A stretch of 64,000 nucleotides of DNA from Pseudisothecium myosuroides. Lineage: Eukaryota; Streptophyta; Bryopsida; Hypnales; Lembophyllaceae. The position numbers and the translations under genes were made by a program. The stretch covers positions 26,474,245 to 26,538,244 of the forward strand of contig OX637289.1 of NCBI GenBank assembly GCA_951799445.1, in the 5' to 3' direction. How positions within the stretch are numbered: the stretch's first letter is position 1; each line of letters begins with the position of its first letter. Positions 11,344 through 23,238 of the stretch are shown in pieces. The notes below the pieces were generated by a model. It made no database searches and was not told the DNA's origin. It worked only from the letters and a program-made list of their open reading frames with translations.

Positions 11344-11915
11344 TACTACCTCCGTCCCAAAATAATCTTCCTGTTGGACAAAATATTCTAGATTAAGGCA
11401 AAAAATAACATTTTAAAAACTTATTTTGTGTTGTAAGTAGAATTTGGTGTACTCCTAGCATTCTAGAAACTTTGAGTTTCAAAGTCCTTTTTGAAATGTA
11501 GTTTTTGGAATATTGAAAAGTAGATTTTTGGGGGCATTTTCAAAGATCACCAGTGGTCAATTAATTGTTGAGAGTGAGGTCATCGTTCTGTAGGCATTTA
11601 GTATATGCCTAAGCCCATGTGTGGTCTTTTATTCCAGCTCCAAAAGCTTCATCTCCTTCAATTGGGCAATATTCAAAGAAATGCAAAAAATATGAACAAA
11701 TAGTGTTGACTGACCCCATTAATCATTTTATTTATCTTTTGACTAATGATTGCATGAATGGAGGGGGAACTACTACTCAAAGTTGTTTTGTTGGTCTCCA
11801 ATAGCAATTGAAAGTCAAATTTGACCAATTCGCAAGTCACAGATTGCAACATGAAGATCATTTAGGGACAAAAAATGAAGGCCAACAGGAAGATCATTTT
11901 GGGACGGAGGGAGTA
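11344..11915. mobile_element. Stowaway/Tc1-mariner-type element with TA target duplication
   Basis: The left end at 11346 begins CTACCTCCGTCCCAAAATAA and the right end stops at 11913 as the complement of CTCCCTCCGTCCCAAAAT. Inverted repeats run about 32 bp and are near-perfect. TA lies on both sides (11344-11345, 11914-11915). CTCCCTCCGTCCCAAAATA is the well-known end of plant Stowaway MITEs. At 568 bp it is longer than a typical MITE. No transposase motif was found, so it is probably a deletion derivative. Confidence 0.85.
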
Positions 11916-14900
11916 CTTTACTTTGGATGCCCAAAACATCCAAAAAAACATTTTGGAATTGAAAGAGCTTTAGAGATTAATCATTAAAGTTCCTCAAATG
12001 TTTTTGAGCAAAATTGGCATCCAAAAGCACATGATGCATTAGGGGAGATTTGAAGGCAAAGGAGGGCCGTTTTAGGCTTGTTTCCTCTTCTAAACTAGCA
12101 GTAATGCTCTCAGAATTTATTTATTTTTTAAAAATAAAAATAAAAATAAAATTATCCAATAGTGAAGGAAAAAAATTTATTTAATTTAATTTAAATTTTT
12201 TTCAAAAAATCTGACATGGCACTTTTCCGACCACGTCAGATTGCACATGTGGCAGAGTTTGCAGGTTGGGAACGCGCTGGGAACTCGCAGTCTTCTAATG
12301 GTTTCAAATTTTCTTCTAATGGAAAACAAAAAGATGGAATAGTCAAATTTGTGATTTCTTTTGCAAATTTTAACTACATGATCTTGTACCTAACCTAAAT
12401 GTTTACTTTTCCACCAATTTTCAAGGCCTACTTCCTTAGCACCTCGAAGATCATAATGTTCAAAGTAATACAATAAGTTTTTTCAATCCTTCTAAAAAGG
12501 TGAAGTTTCAACTTTGCAACTTTTTAAGAGAAAATGCTTGTCTTTTGCTACCTAAGGAATTTGACATTATGTTAGAAAATTGAGTTGGAAATATATGGGA
12601 CAAAAAGAAAGTAAAAATTCTTCATTTTTATCTATTATCTTATATATACTTCTACTAAAACCATTAAGTAGAAGTATATCTAAGATAATAGATAAAACTA
12701 AATTGCTAATAAATCTAACATGGAATTGAAATAGGTCAATTCCAACGTTGAAAATGCTGTAGAAAATCATCTAAATTCTTTGCACTTTTTAATTTCCAAA
12801 ATTTTTGAAAATTGAATTAAGAATCAAACCTCATAATTATTTTTTGGAAAATGTTTTAGGACTGCCAACAAAATATAATTCCTCTTATCTTTCATCTCAT
12901 TCATTAGAATGGAATGAATGATTATTTTTAAAATATGAATATATTCTATAAAAAATATTTTTTTCAATTTTCTGAAAACACTTTTTATATTTTCTGAAAA
13001 TACTTTTTATATTTTCTGAAAGTTCAATTAATTAATTAATTTTTTAAATATAAATCTTTAACCACAAACTTGTTTCTTTTGCAAATTGACTTGTTGGAAA
13101 GCTAAATGAAATCCCCACTCTAAATAAAAAGTTTCAGAAAATACCATCAAAAATTGCATTCATAGAACCTCACTCCAAAATACAAAAAGCCATTTTGGTC
13201 ATTGAAAGACTTTAGAGGTTAATTCTATAAGGATGTTGAGACCTCCAAATGGCCGATGGATGATTTTTTTAGATAAATATAGAAATGAAGAATGCATCTA
13301 TTGGTTTGAAAATCAAATAATTTTTGGTAAAGTACCTTGGTGATAGGGCTTGTCTTTTCAGGGTTAAAGAACCTACTTTGAGATTTTTTAAAATTTGAAT
13401 AAGTTCTATTGACTTGATAACTTGAAATTTTTGCATGAATTTATTTGAAAGGATTTCAATCATTATACTTTACATCTAAAGCTTTTCTTGAAATCATTCC
13501 AATTAGTACTGAAAAAATTACAAGTTTAAAAAAAAAATTAATATCAAATTGAGCTACTAATAATATATTAAAAATACAATAATTAATTTTATTTGATAGT
13601 ATAGATTGATACCTACATTGAAAGCCTTGGAATTTTTTTTATTCCAACAAATGAAATGGAAGGTTTGAATAGCCTTATATAGCAAGCAAATGAAGGTAGG
13701 AAAAAATAAATAAAGTTGTTTTTTAACTCAATTTTTAAATATAAAAATTGAATATAAAAATAAAAGATATTTATTTCTTACCAGGATATATTCACCATTG
13801 GAATGGATGACAAATTTTCAATTAATTGTTCAAAGTTATTAGTGATTTAGAAAAAAAATCATCAAATACTACCTTCCACTTTTTATGAATATGAAAGTTT
13901 TTTGGTTATATATTTTTTTCATCTATTCTCAACCCATTTTTAACATATTGACTAAAATGCAGAACTAATGAATCACAATTGTTTTTGCAAAAATGTTGAA
14001 AGACAAAAGTTCACCATTAGACAATTATTGAGAACAACTAGGAAAATCCATTTTTCTGAAGTTTTTAGGCACTACTAGAATTTGCAATAGGTGGGAATTT
14101 TCACTCTAAAAGTTTTGAAGTATGAATTTGGATGTGTTAACTAAATATCTTATGATTGAGTTTATTCAAGAATGAATAAAGATGAATCTGTTAGGATTGC
14201 ATTGTGTAAAAGTATTCTAAAGCAATTGTAGTTCTCACCACAAAATTTTAGAGGTTAAGAAATAAGTTATTTTCACCCATCATTGCTACTAATTGCAATT
14301 GAGCACAACTACTATTATATGACCAAATTTTTTTGTTGAACCTTATTGACAAATATAAAATGATTTCTGTACACTTTATCATGCAATATTTGAATACAAT
14401 ATGAAAAAGTTGTGAATTCTCAAAGTGCTAAACATATGTTGCCATAATTTGACACTAGATTCTAATATACAAACTATGTACCTTCAAAATTTAATGCCTT
14501 CGTTTAGGCAAGAATGAAGAATCTAGATGTAATTTTTAAGTCAATGATGATTTTGAGTGTATATATTCCACTCTAAGCAAATTGCAAGTTTTTTTAAACA
14601 ACTTTTGTAGTCTCACCATCACAAGGTACTTGCTCCCAAAATTCCCTCCTAAAATGTACAATATATATTCATTTAAAAAACTATAGGGCATTTGATAGTA
14701 TATTTTCAATGAAGATTCTAGCAATACAAGGAATCACTTGTAAAGACAATGGTCTCATTCTATATGTCAATTCAAAGTTGTGATTGATTACTTATTTCCT
14801 TTATTTTCTGTTATATGAAAGCAAATTTTTATGTCATACATTTAAATTTGTGGTTGGACATTCTTATGAATTGTCAAATCATAGAATTTCAAAAATTTCA

Positions 14901-15191
14901 TCAATAATTATTTTTATTTACTTTGAGTTAATATTTGTTTAATTCTTAAAGTCATTTGGAATAATTTCATATAGAATAATTTAACACCAATGCAAAACTA
15001 GAAATAATTGGTCCGGTTATAGTTTTCAAAATTCTAATTATTCTATAATTACATTTTAATTTACAAACACGGTTGCAATTCCAAATGGCCATTCAATCCA
15101 CACTTATGAGACTTTTAAAGATATATTTTGAATCCATTATAAGAAAAATTTGGAAATGAGGGATGCGATATTAGATGCAGAGGGTTGCTTT
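11916..15191. other. AT-rich intergenic DNA without genes
   Basis: Long A/T-dominated DNA with short AT-rich microsatellite patches (for example AAAAATAAAAATAAAAATAAAA at about 12132). No frame looks coding. One hairpin is listed separately. Confidence 0.5.
12629..12692. repeat. Short perfect-looking hairpin
   Basis: ATCTATTATCTTATATATAC (from 12629) pairs with its near-complement ending at about 12692 around a 12-base loop. The stem includes ACTTCTAC/GTAGAAGT. The right arm carries TTAAGTAGAAGTA, the internal landmark of the TTAA-ended elements, so it may derive from one. Confidence 0.5.
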
Positions 15192-15416
15192 TATGTGAGC
15201 ATAGGAGTGTGAGCCCATGAGCCTAGAATACTATACACCTATCTTATAGGTGTATATACTATAGTATCTGTTTATGATTATAGTGTATATATGTTACAGA
15301 TACCTATATTAAAGGTGATTATGATACATACACCTTCTATAGTGTGTGATATCTATATTATAGGTACCTATATTATAGGCTCAATGCTCACAAGCTCGCA
15401 TTCTTGGGCTCACATA
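15192..15416. mobile_element. Short MITE-like hairpin element (about 225 bp)
   Basis: Both ends read TATGTGAGC inward, followed by further inverted matches including GAGCC and TAGAATA/TATAATA. The interior is a set of TATAGGTGTATA / TATAGGTACCTA-like repeats that also fold. No coding capacity and no clear target duplication were seen. Confidence 0.55.
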
Positions 15417-15956
15417 CTAGCACCGTTGACTAGATGCATGCGAAGAAGCAAAGTTGGCATGCATCATGATTTTTGCCTTTGTCAAAAAATCACAAGAAAA
15501 GGGTCAATAAGTTGTGATGGATTTTTTTCTGCAATCAATTGATTTTTTCATGGTTTAGTAGAAGGGAGTTATCTGTGTTATTTATATGCTCAGATCACTT
15601 ATTGTGAGTTTGACTTGGAGAGGTCTTCCTCATGTATTGCAAATTATCAATGCACTTTGGAATGGCTTATACATGAGTCTTGTGTTCAAAGATAATTCCA
15701 TTGTAAAAAAGGACATTCAAACATATATATAGTGTTTGATATTTGAATACATGCAATGCCTATTCAATATTTGTAGGAATTTCCAATTAACTTTGCATTG
15801 TGGATAAATAGAGTTACATCCTATTCACCTTGAATATTGTATGCATATGTAGAAAATTAACGTGAAGGACCAATTGAAGGCCTCTTCCACTTTCCAAATT
15901 AGGTCCACTACAAGAGAAAGGTGTGTTTTAAGTAGTGTCCTAGACATCACGACTTA

Positions 15957-16884
15957 TCAACCCCTAAAGGACCAAGCCATTTTCAGGCTCCAAAACCACT
16001 GAAAACTGCCATTTCTGCTGCGATTACTTCCTAAACCAAAAAAAACTTTTTTTTCACAATCTAACCAAAGGATCTTGTACTTCACTTGTCTCAGATCATG
16101 TGGTAAAAATTTCAAGAAATTTGACCGTTCCGATTGGAAGATATTAGCATTCAAAGTTGGAAAAAGAATTTTTTTGAACTGTTTCCTGCAATTTCAGATG
16201 ACTTTGACGGCCATTTGTGGATTTGTTTTGCACTACACACCATAAAGTTAAATTTTTTTATGTTGAACATTTGAGTTGAGAGTTAGGGAAAAAAATTTCA
16301 GCATATTAAAACTTGATTTTCACATATAAAAAAATTGTTAAGTAGAAGTAGGTTCAAAATTGAGTGAAACACAAAATCGTTAATAGCTCTTAGGTGGAAT
16401 TAAAACACCATAATCCCAATGGTGGGATTGTTCTTGCAAACAAACTAAACCTTGTCAAAAAAAAAAAAGTTTGAAAAAAATTAAAAATTGCATTCAAAAA
16501 TGAATTCTATAAGTGTTTTTTTTTAAGATGCTTAGATTGCCCCCAAAACAAGAATGTCCATTACTTTTTCATTCTGAGTCGAAATTGAATGATCAAAGCT
16601 TCAAATGTAGACAAAAAAATGATCTATGAGGAAAAAAATTTTAAAAAAAAAAATCATTTTTTTGTGTTTTTTTTTTTCTGCGTGACGAATTGCTTTTTTG
16701 CTTTAGAATGGCATAACTTTTGCTCCCGGGCACCGATTGAAAAAAAATTATATTTTTAGAAAGCTAATGTGATTTCCTATCTTCAAAAAAAGTTTAAAAA
16801 AAATCAGGTTAAAATTTCAGGTTGCACAAGCCTGCCCGAAATCCCAAGTGTCCCCTGAGGGGACTTTGGTCCTTTAGGGGTTAA
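15957..16884 (+). mobile_element. TTAA-ended element, long type, copy 3
   Basis: The left end reads TCAACCCCTAAAGGACC (TTAA mutated to TCAA) and the right end GGTCCTTTAGGGGTTAA; 928 bp. The internal landmark TTGTTAAGTAGAAGTAGGTTC lies at about 16333, with CCCGGGCACCGATTGA near the right end. It is colinear with copy 1. Confidence 0.7.
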
Positions 16885-19273
16885 ATATGCTAAATCCCTC
16901 AATTACTATAATGATTGAAATTTGGTAGATAATAACTAACATGATCTTCATAATTGCATGTTTAGATTCAAATTTCAAATTTTATAGTCAAAACACTTAC
17001 GCTAAAAGGAATCAAGTCTGTGACTTTTTTGCTGAATATTTGATATTTTTCAGAAAATCAATTTTGGCAAATGAAAAAATAGAATTATTTTTCTAAAATC
17101 AAATTTCTAAAAGTATGTACAATCTGTTTTTATAATTGTTTTTGCTGATCTTGCCCTACTAGTGTGGTGGTCAATTTTTTTGATTGTTTTAAAAATTCTT
17201 GTACTATTATAAAGCAAAATTCTATGAATGAAAGTCTAAAAAAGTATTTTTAATTTTTTTTGGCTTTTTGCACTAGAAATACCAATGCAATGTTTGAATC
17301 TTTTTTGTGAAATACAAACATGAAACTTTACCAGTTATAGCTTCTTGAGGATAAATAGTTGAAGCTTTATACATGAGCGATATGTGCTTAGTATCATCGT
17401 TGAACATTTATTATCTTCTTATGTTTGCTTAATTAGCAAAACAAAGGTTCTGTATCTACAAATTTGAAACATTTTTTCCAAGTGCAAGTGGTCTTTTGAA
17501 ATGATATGTAAGTTTCAATCTTATATTTTTACTACATGAAAACAAGTATTGTCTATAAGTAAAACATTTCATTCATTTGTATGTACATATTCATTAGTTT
17601 TTATAAATATATAAATGTTTGACATAAATGTAAGCAATTCTCTTATTTCGCACACCCTAAACACTCTCATCTAGGACCTACAAGTCAAATTACCATTACC
17701 TTGTTTAATTTAGCCTTAAACATAATTGGATAATAAAAATTTGATAAATTTATTGCATGAAAAAAGGTGTTTTCTTCCGAGTGTTTGCTTTGCAAAACGG
17801 TTATGGTTATGGTGGGGAAAAAATTATCTCAATTCTACAAAGTATATTGGAAGAAGAAAATTATATTAATTAGAAATTATATTACAATAAATAATTTGAA
17901 GGATAGATAGAATGAGAAATACTTAATTACAGTTTAAATTTCCATATAATTTTCAAAGTGTATTATTTGAAAGAAAATCGCACCATGCAGTGTTGTTTAA
18001 CAAGTAGCCATCTTGACATATAAATCTCGCAATTGCACACAGCATGCTGCAAATATTCCATTGGGTGGGGTGGGTGGGGAACAAACAGAATAAATATTCT
18101 TTTTAGTCAATATTCTTTTATAGCAATGGTCTGTTTGCTCAATTGATTTTATAACATAAAACATTAAGTTAGCAGACTCAGTATCTGACCAGCACATATG
18201 TTCTCAACGCTCTCATATATTTCATGTTTCCATATCCAAAACACAATGACAGGCTATCTATTATAAGAACTCCGTTGTGAAAGGCTGCCTGTGTTCCATT
18301 CAAACTGTAAGTCTATTGTAACTAAATCAAACCTCAAATGCTGTCTACTTCTCCAGTCCATTCAAGAACTTAGAAGCTGCACTTGGGTCTCAAACTCCTG
18401 TTTCACGTATGTGTGCAAAACCTCACTAAATGACTTATGAGAGACATTACAGTACTAACCAGCCCTCAATAGCCTTATTTTTCTCTTAAGAGATCAAACA
18501 GGATGGATTGCACCAGCAGCTTCCTAATTTGCTGCCCAGCAGTCCTCACTATTGAATGGTGTCCTTATTTATGAAAAGGCTGCAGCCTGCACCTTCATGA
18601 CAATCAAAGCAACTGAACTGAGCGGCTGAGCCTCCCAAAGTAGGATTAACTTAACTTACTTATTCTAAGAGACTTAGAAGCGCACTGACAATTTCAACTC
18701 AGAGCAACAGCCCTGACTGATGATCTTAGCCCCCAACAGGCAATGCAGCTGTCAACCTTACAATTATTCTTGGCCCTTCAAGACTGGCTATCATACACCT
18801 CCAGATGCATTGCAACAAACTCATCCAAGTTGCCTCATGATCATGTTGACTCTGCACCTCCCATACCTCAACTCCCACAGTTTGTACGGCCGCTCAGTCC
18901 AACTTTCCAAGCCTTCTTGTTCAACATGTGGGAACCACTGCAGGGTCTGTTCTGTGTCTTCTCAGCATAACACCTTGAGCTTCACTGTAACAAAAACTCC
19001 TCTGATCCTGGATTGGTTGAGAGAGCTGCTTCATCATCTGAACTAATCAGTATCAGACTAATTGGTTCCCGTTTTTTCAACACCTGTGGTGTAGGTAAAG
19101 TTTGTATGGGGAATATCTAATTTAAAATTCATGCAAGTCACACAAAAAATGATTCAAGCCTATATTGTGTCTCCTCAAGTATGCTAGTCTCATGAGTGCT
19201 GTACCCATGACCTGCAAAACCTCAATAACTGCCACAATGGAGCAACAAGCAGCTTGTCATGCTGACTAGCCAC
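16885..19273. other. AT-rich intergenic DNA passing into the KH-RING gene 3' region
   Basis: 16885-18200 is AT-rich with nothing recognised. From about 18250 the composition becomes more even, and this part probably includes the 3' UTR of the minus-strand KH-RING gene ending at 19274. Overlapping frames at 18720-19046 on the opposite strand look spurious. Confidence 0.4.
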
Positions 19274-22200
19274 TCAGACTGATGCCCCTGGAATCCAGTT
19301 CCACATGTTATAGCTGGAGGCGTTTAGGTTGCTGGGTAGATCAACGGTTTCTGGTGTGACAGGATTTTTGCCTCGTGGGTGAAGGGCCACGATGGGCTGA
19401 CGGCAGAGAGGGCAGGTCAGCAGACCTCCCACACAAGAGAAGCAAAACAAGTTGTGCCCACATGGCTGCAACCAAGCAAGCCCACCAGGTTTGCATGAGC
19501 TCAATCAATGAATGATCGTATTGCCAACGTGACATGTTTCAAAGCGTCAAATTTGTGACATTCAAGTGCACAGAACTCTGAAAACTAGCGTGGTATAGAG
19601 CTGAGGTTCGAGAGCCAATTTCTTGATTTTTTGCCACAATAACGAATACAACAACAAGATTTATACTAAAGTTCTCAAGCATGAAAATGTTAAATATTCA
19701 GGTATTGGAGACGGTTTCTAAAAGATATTAGAGGAAAGGAAGTACATACCACAAGGTGGACGCAGGACGGTTGCTCAAGGCAAACAATACAGAAGCTTTC
19801 GCCCACGTCTTCTTGCAAGGGCGAAGCTTCATACAAGCTGTACTCTGGCATCTCTCGTGATGCTGCAGTCCAAGCAAAAGTGGGCAAACTTTCTCGCAGA
19901 AAATCGCAGTGAGGAAAGTCAAATGGCGAGCAAGGTGCAGCGTCCAAGAATATACAGTTACTGTCAGTCTCGGACCTTTCTGAATCCGGCAGTGAACTTG
20001 AGAGTGGCAACCCGCCATCTCCAAAAAAGAACAAGCTGGGACCCAATTGAAAGGGGTCCGAAATTGCAGCTGCTTGCCGACTCGCTCTGCTCCCGGGGCT
20101 ACTCGTATCTTGCCACAGATTATTGATAGATTCCTGATTGTGCCTGGAAATTCCCGATGGAGTCTGGCCATGGTGGTGAAGGTGGAAGCTACCATGGTCA
20201 GCATTGGAGTTGTTGCTGCTCATTGACCGGTTGCGGTGCAGGAGGTGCTGCTCGAGGCGTACTTGCTGTAGTGCTTGCTCTAAAGACGCAACCGATTGTT
20301 GCAGCCCAAGCTCAATTTCTGATGCATTCTCTTGAGGAGGCTCCAAATCGGAACTTTGTAGCCCCATTAGCTGTCTCTCGACCTGCAGACACAAGACCAA
20401 AGGAAGTGAGTGCCTGTCCTCTTTTACTAATCTGTTCTGATATATTATTTTCCGAAACATATGTAGGATTCCATCCAATGTCAGATTCGTAAGATCATGG
20501 CCACGCTTTGGTATTTCTGGTCATTTAGGTCGTTGGAGACTGAATGCTGCGACACATCACCTGGGGTTGCCAGTCAAAGAAGCCATGCGATTGATGCACA
20601 ATGTCGCTGTGATCCTGATTGTGGCAATCCGCTGTATTCTCTCCCTTCAAAACCTGCCCCTGCGTGTACAAAACAGAACCCGATGAGATTGATCTAAATT
20701 ACGCGTCTATGGCTGGCAGGCAATTTGAAGAATATATTGCCGGGACAAGAGATATCTCATCAGATTGGATCGAAAACAGGGGAACGAAATTGAAATACAT
20801 GTAAAGAACTCTCAGCTATGGTCAATGTGCGGAACCAAATTCCTCAGACCGGCTTGAAAAAGGCACTGGTTGTTGACACCTCCGAACCCAATTTCAGCGA
20901 GCTTTGAGAGCGCTCAATATTTCGATAAAAGAATCACGAATGCGGGTATCATATTCTAGAAACTGTTTTCGAATTTTAATATATAAATGCACCTTAGTAA
21001 TCTCCTCACAATATGTGAGTTTATTGAGGAAACGAGATACTTACCTGAGATGCTTCAAGGAGAGACAAATGAGCTTGCTGCTTCTGCTGTTGAGCAGTAA
21101 CTGCCTGCACCTGCTGCTGTTGCTGCAGGTGTTGCAACCAGACATGATGTGGAGCAATCGGGGCTGAGGTCGCAACAGGACTCTTCAGCTGTGCCCCTGG
21201 TGCTCCATCCTCTGCTTGGCGAGATGGCTCATTGCCGCAATTTGCAAAAGCTTTGCGAGGAGGGGGCTGGTAGTAAAACTCCACGCCATTGATGACATGT
21301 TCTCGTTGCACAAATTCTCCCCGGCGCTTGCACTCGCACAGATCCTTGTACTTGGCCACAGCTTGCTCGATCAATGCGACTGCGGACTGGACTACGGCCT
21401 TTTTGCCTTGGATGCGGAACAGCCGAATCGGCACTGAATCCGGCCTGATTGCAACATCACAAACATTATGAAATGTAACATCCATGGATATCATCTCTTC
21501 CAAAAAAATTCTTCAAGAAATTAAATCCTACACTTGGGGCAATAAGTTAAAGGTTTTTCTTTCCAGAATGATGGTTTATGTTTGTCCCTAGTCTACATAC
21601 ATCAAGAAAGGCAGTAATTACGTCAGTACCGGCAAGCTTCAGTCCAAGATTGCACGATGGCGCCGGTCACTTGCCCAATCAATCTGGCACTGATCCCTCT
21701 TGCTCCAATCACAAACCCAGCGGCCAAGAGGGTCACTCGCATTAATGCTTGTGTATCGGCAGCCTGGAAGACAGTGCTCACCACTCGGTGGTCCTCGGAA
21801 GGCAACATGGGTTGTCCACCAGCTCCAGACTGGGTATCCGCTGATGTGCTGCCACTTCGAGGTCCACGTGCAAGGCGACGCCGACTCTCAACAGCTGCTC
21901 GCATACTCCGCTTCTGATGTGGCTTACTTGCAATTGTAGCGCCTTTACTCCCCTGGATCCCCGAAGATCATTGAAACAGAATCAGCTTGTGCTGCTTGTG
22001 AGAAATTTGCTAGGAAAGACAGCTGTGCGGTTTTAAATGGAATTGAAATACTCTTTTCTCCCGGCGTAACGATGAAATTTGTGCATCAAGATCAATGCAG
22101 TTCGATCCTAACAAAAGATCACTTTGACTTGTAACAATTTACGTAATTGCTGCTCTTACCCAAGACCAGATTAAGCCATCGCACGCTTGTTGACTGCTAT

Positions 22201-23238
22201 GATCCCTCTCTTCCTTGGACTTCAGAGTCTTAGAAACCCCCCAGAATGAATCAGGGAGACCATTATCAATGTCTGCCGGAAGCTGCTGCTGTGGAGAAGG
22301 GAGCGAGTCGGCTTCGTCAGATCTTTGTAATTTGAGCCTCCGCAGATGATGTTGTTGGTGATCTACTCGTGCAACCGTGTCCTGCAGGGAAGGGGTGGAG
22401 CAAAATGGTCATTTGTAAGGCACAAATATCACCAGCAATATTGTACAACTACAACTTTCTCCACCTTTGGACCCCACTATCCAATTTGTCCAACGGCGGA
22501 TCAAATCAGAACTAGTTAGGCAGCAAATTAACTACACGCATATCGTAACGACTACGCTTGTCTAATGGAGACAATTGGACGTCAGGTATACCTTAGCTTC
22601 TTAATAAGGGATCAAGAATCGCTAAACCAATCAAAGGTATGTTGACAGCAGGATGTACCTTTGCATCTCTACTGAAATTCTAGTTTCTTGAGCTTACAGT
22701 TGTATGAAACAATGAAACAACAAGGTCTGGAAATGAAGTAATTGTGATCACTTGTTTATCAAGAAACCTATAGGATTATGGACTTATTTTGTAATAATCA
22801 CATGACAGTTACTCAAGGCGTGAATTCATAGCTTGAACTTACATTTTTATGTATGAAACAATGAAACAACGAGCTCTGTGGAAAAGAAGCAATTATGGAC
22901 GCTTGTTTATCAAGAAACCTATAGAATCAGGGACTTATTTGTAATAATCACATGACAGTTACTCAATGCATGAACTCACAGCTTGAACTGAGAGTTTATG
23001 AAAGAAGAGATTCTCTTGAGAACTTGCCAAAAAAACATGAAGGAGCTGAGGGTAACACCTGACGCCGATGCTGCTGTTGGTCTTGAGCCTGCAAGCAGCC
23101 ACGCAGCTTGAGGGATCGTCCAGCTTGCGCTCTACGCTGGTGAGCTGCGTCACGTTTGCTCTTCTTGAGAGACCAGTCACAGCCGGATGCACTATCATGG
23201 GTGGTGGGAGTAGTACATGCAGTCGAGCCAGACTCCAT
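19274..23238 (-). CDS. KH domain and C-terminal RING protein, MEX-3-like
   Basis: Six exons (minus strand): 23059-23238, 22160-22381, 21630-21913, 21045-21444, 19750-20382, 19274-19465. Phase is kept throughout, giving 636 aa. A KH domain lies at about 194-275, with VIGARG (GXXG loop GARG) before the exon 3/4 junction and IQGKKAVVQSAVALIEQ after it. A Gln-rich segment (about 320-350), then a Ser-rich linker, follow. The RING is at 560-594: C560-I-V-C563, C575-G-H577, C581, C584, C591-P-L-C594. Its PCGHNLFC core falls exactly at the exon 5/6 junction and matches the animal MEX-3 RING style. Family knowledge: KH binds single-stranded RNA; such RINGs act as ubiquitin ligases. MEX-3 has two KH domains, but only one is visible here. 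The exon 1 donor (GTGTTA) is the weakest junction. ATG 23238 follows in-frame stops. A role in mRNA turnover is inference. Confidence 0.85.
22692..22990. repeat. Tandem duplication in KH-RING intron 1
   Basis: Two units of about 150 bp (about 22692-22840 and 22841-22990). Both contain TATGAAACAATGAAACAAC, CTTGTTTATCAAGAAACCTA and TAATCACATGACAGTTACTC. A third partial start is visible at about 22988. They lie within the intron 22382-23058. Confidence 0.75.

Noticed and set aside
18720..19046. Overlapping plus-strand frames downstream of the KH-RING gene
   Set aside because: They have no recognised domain and lie where the 3' UTR of the minus-strand gene is expected.
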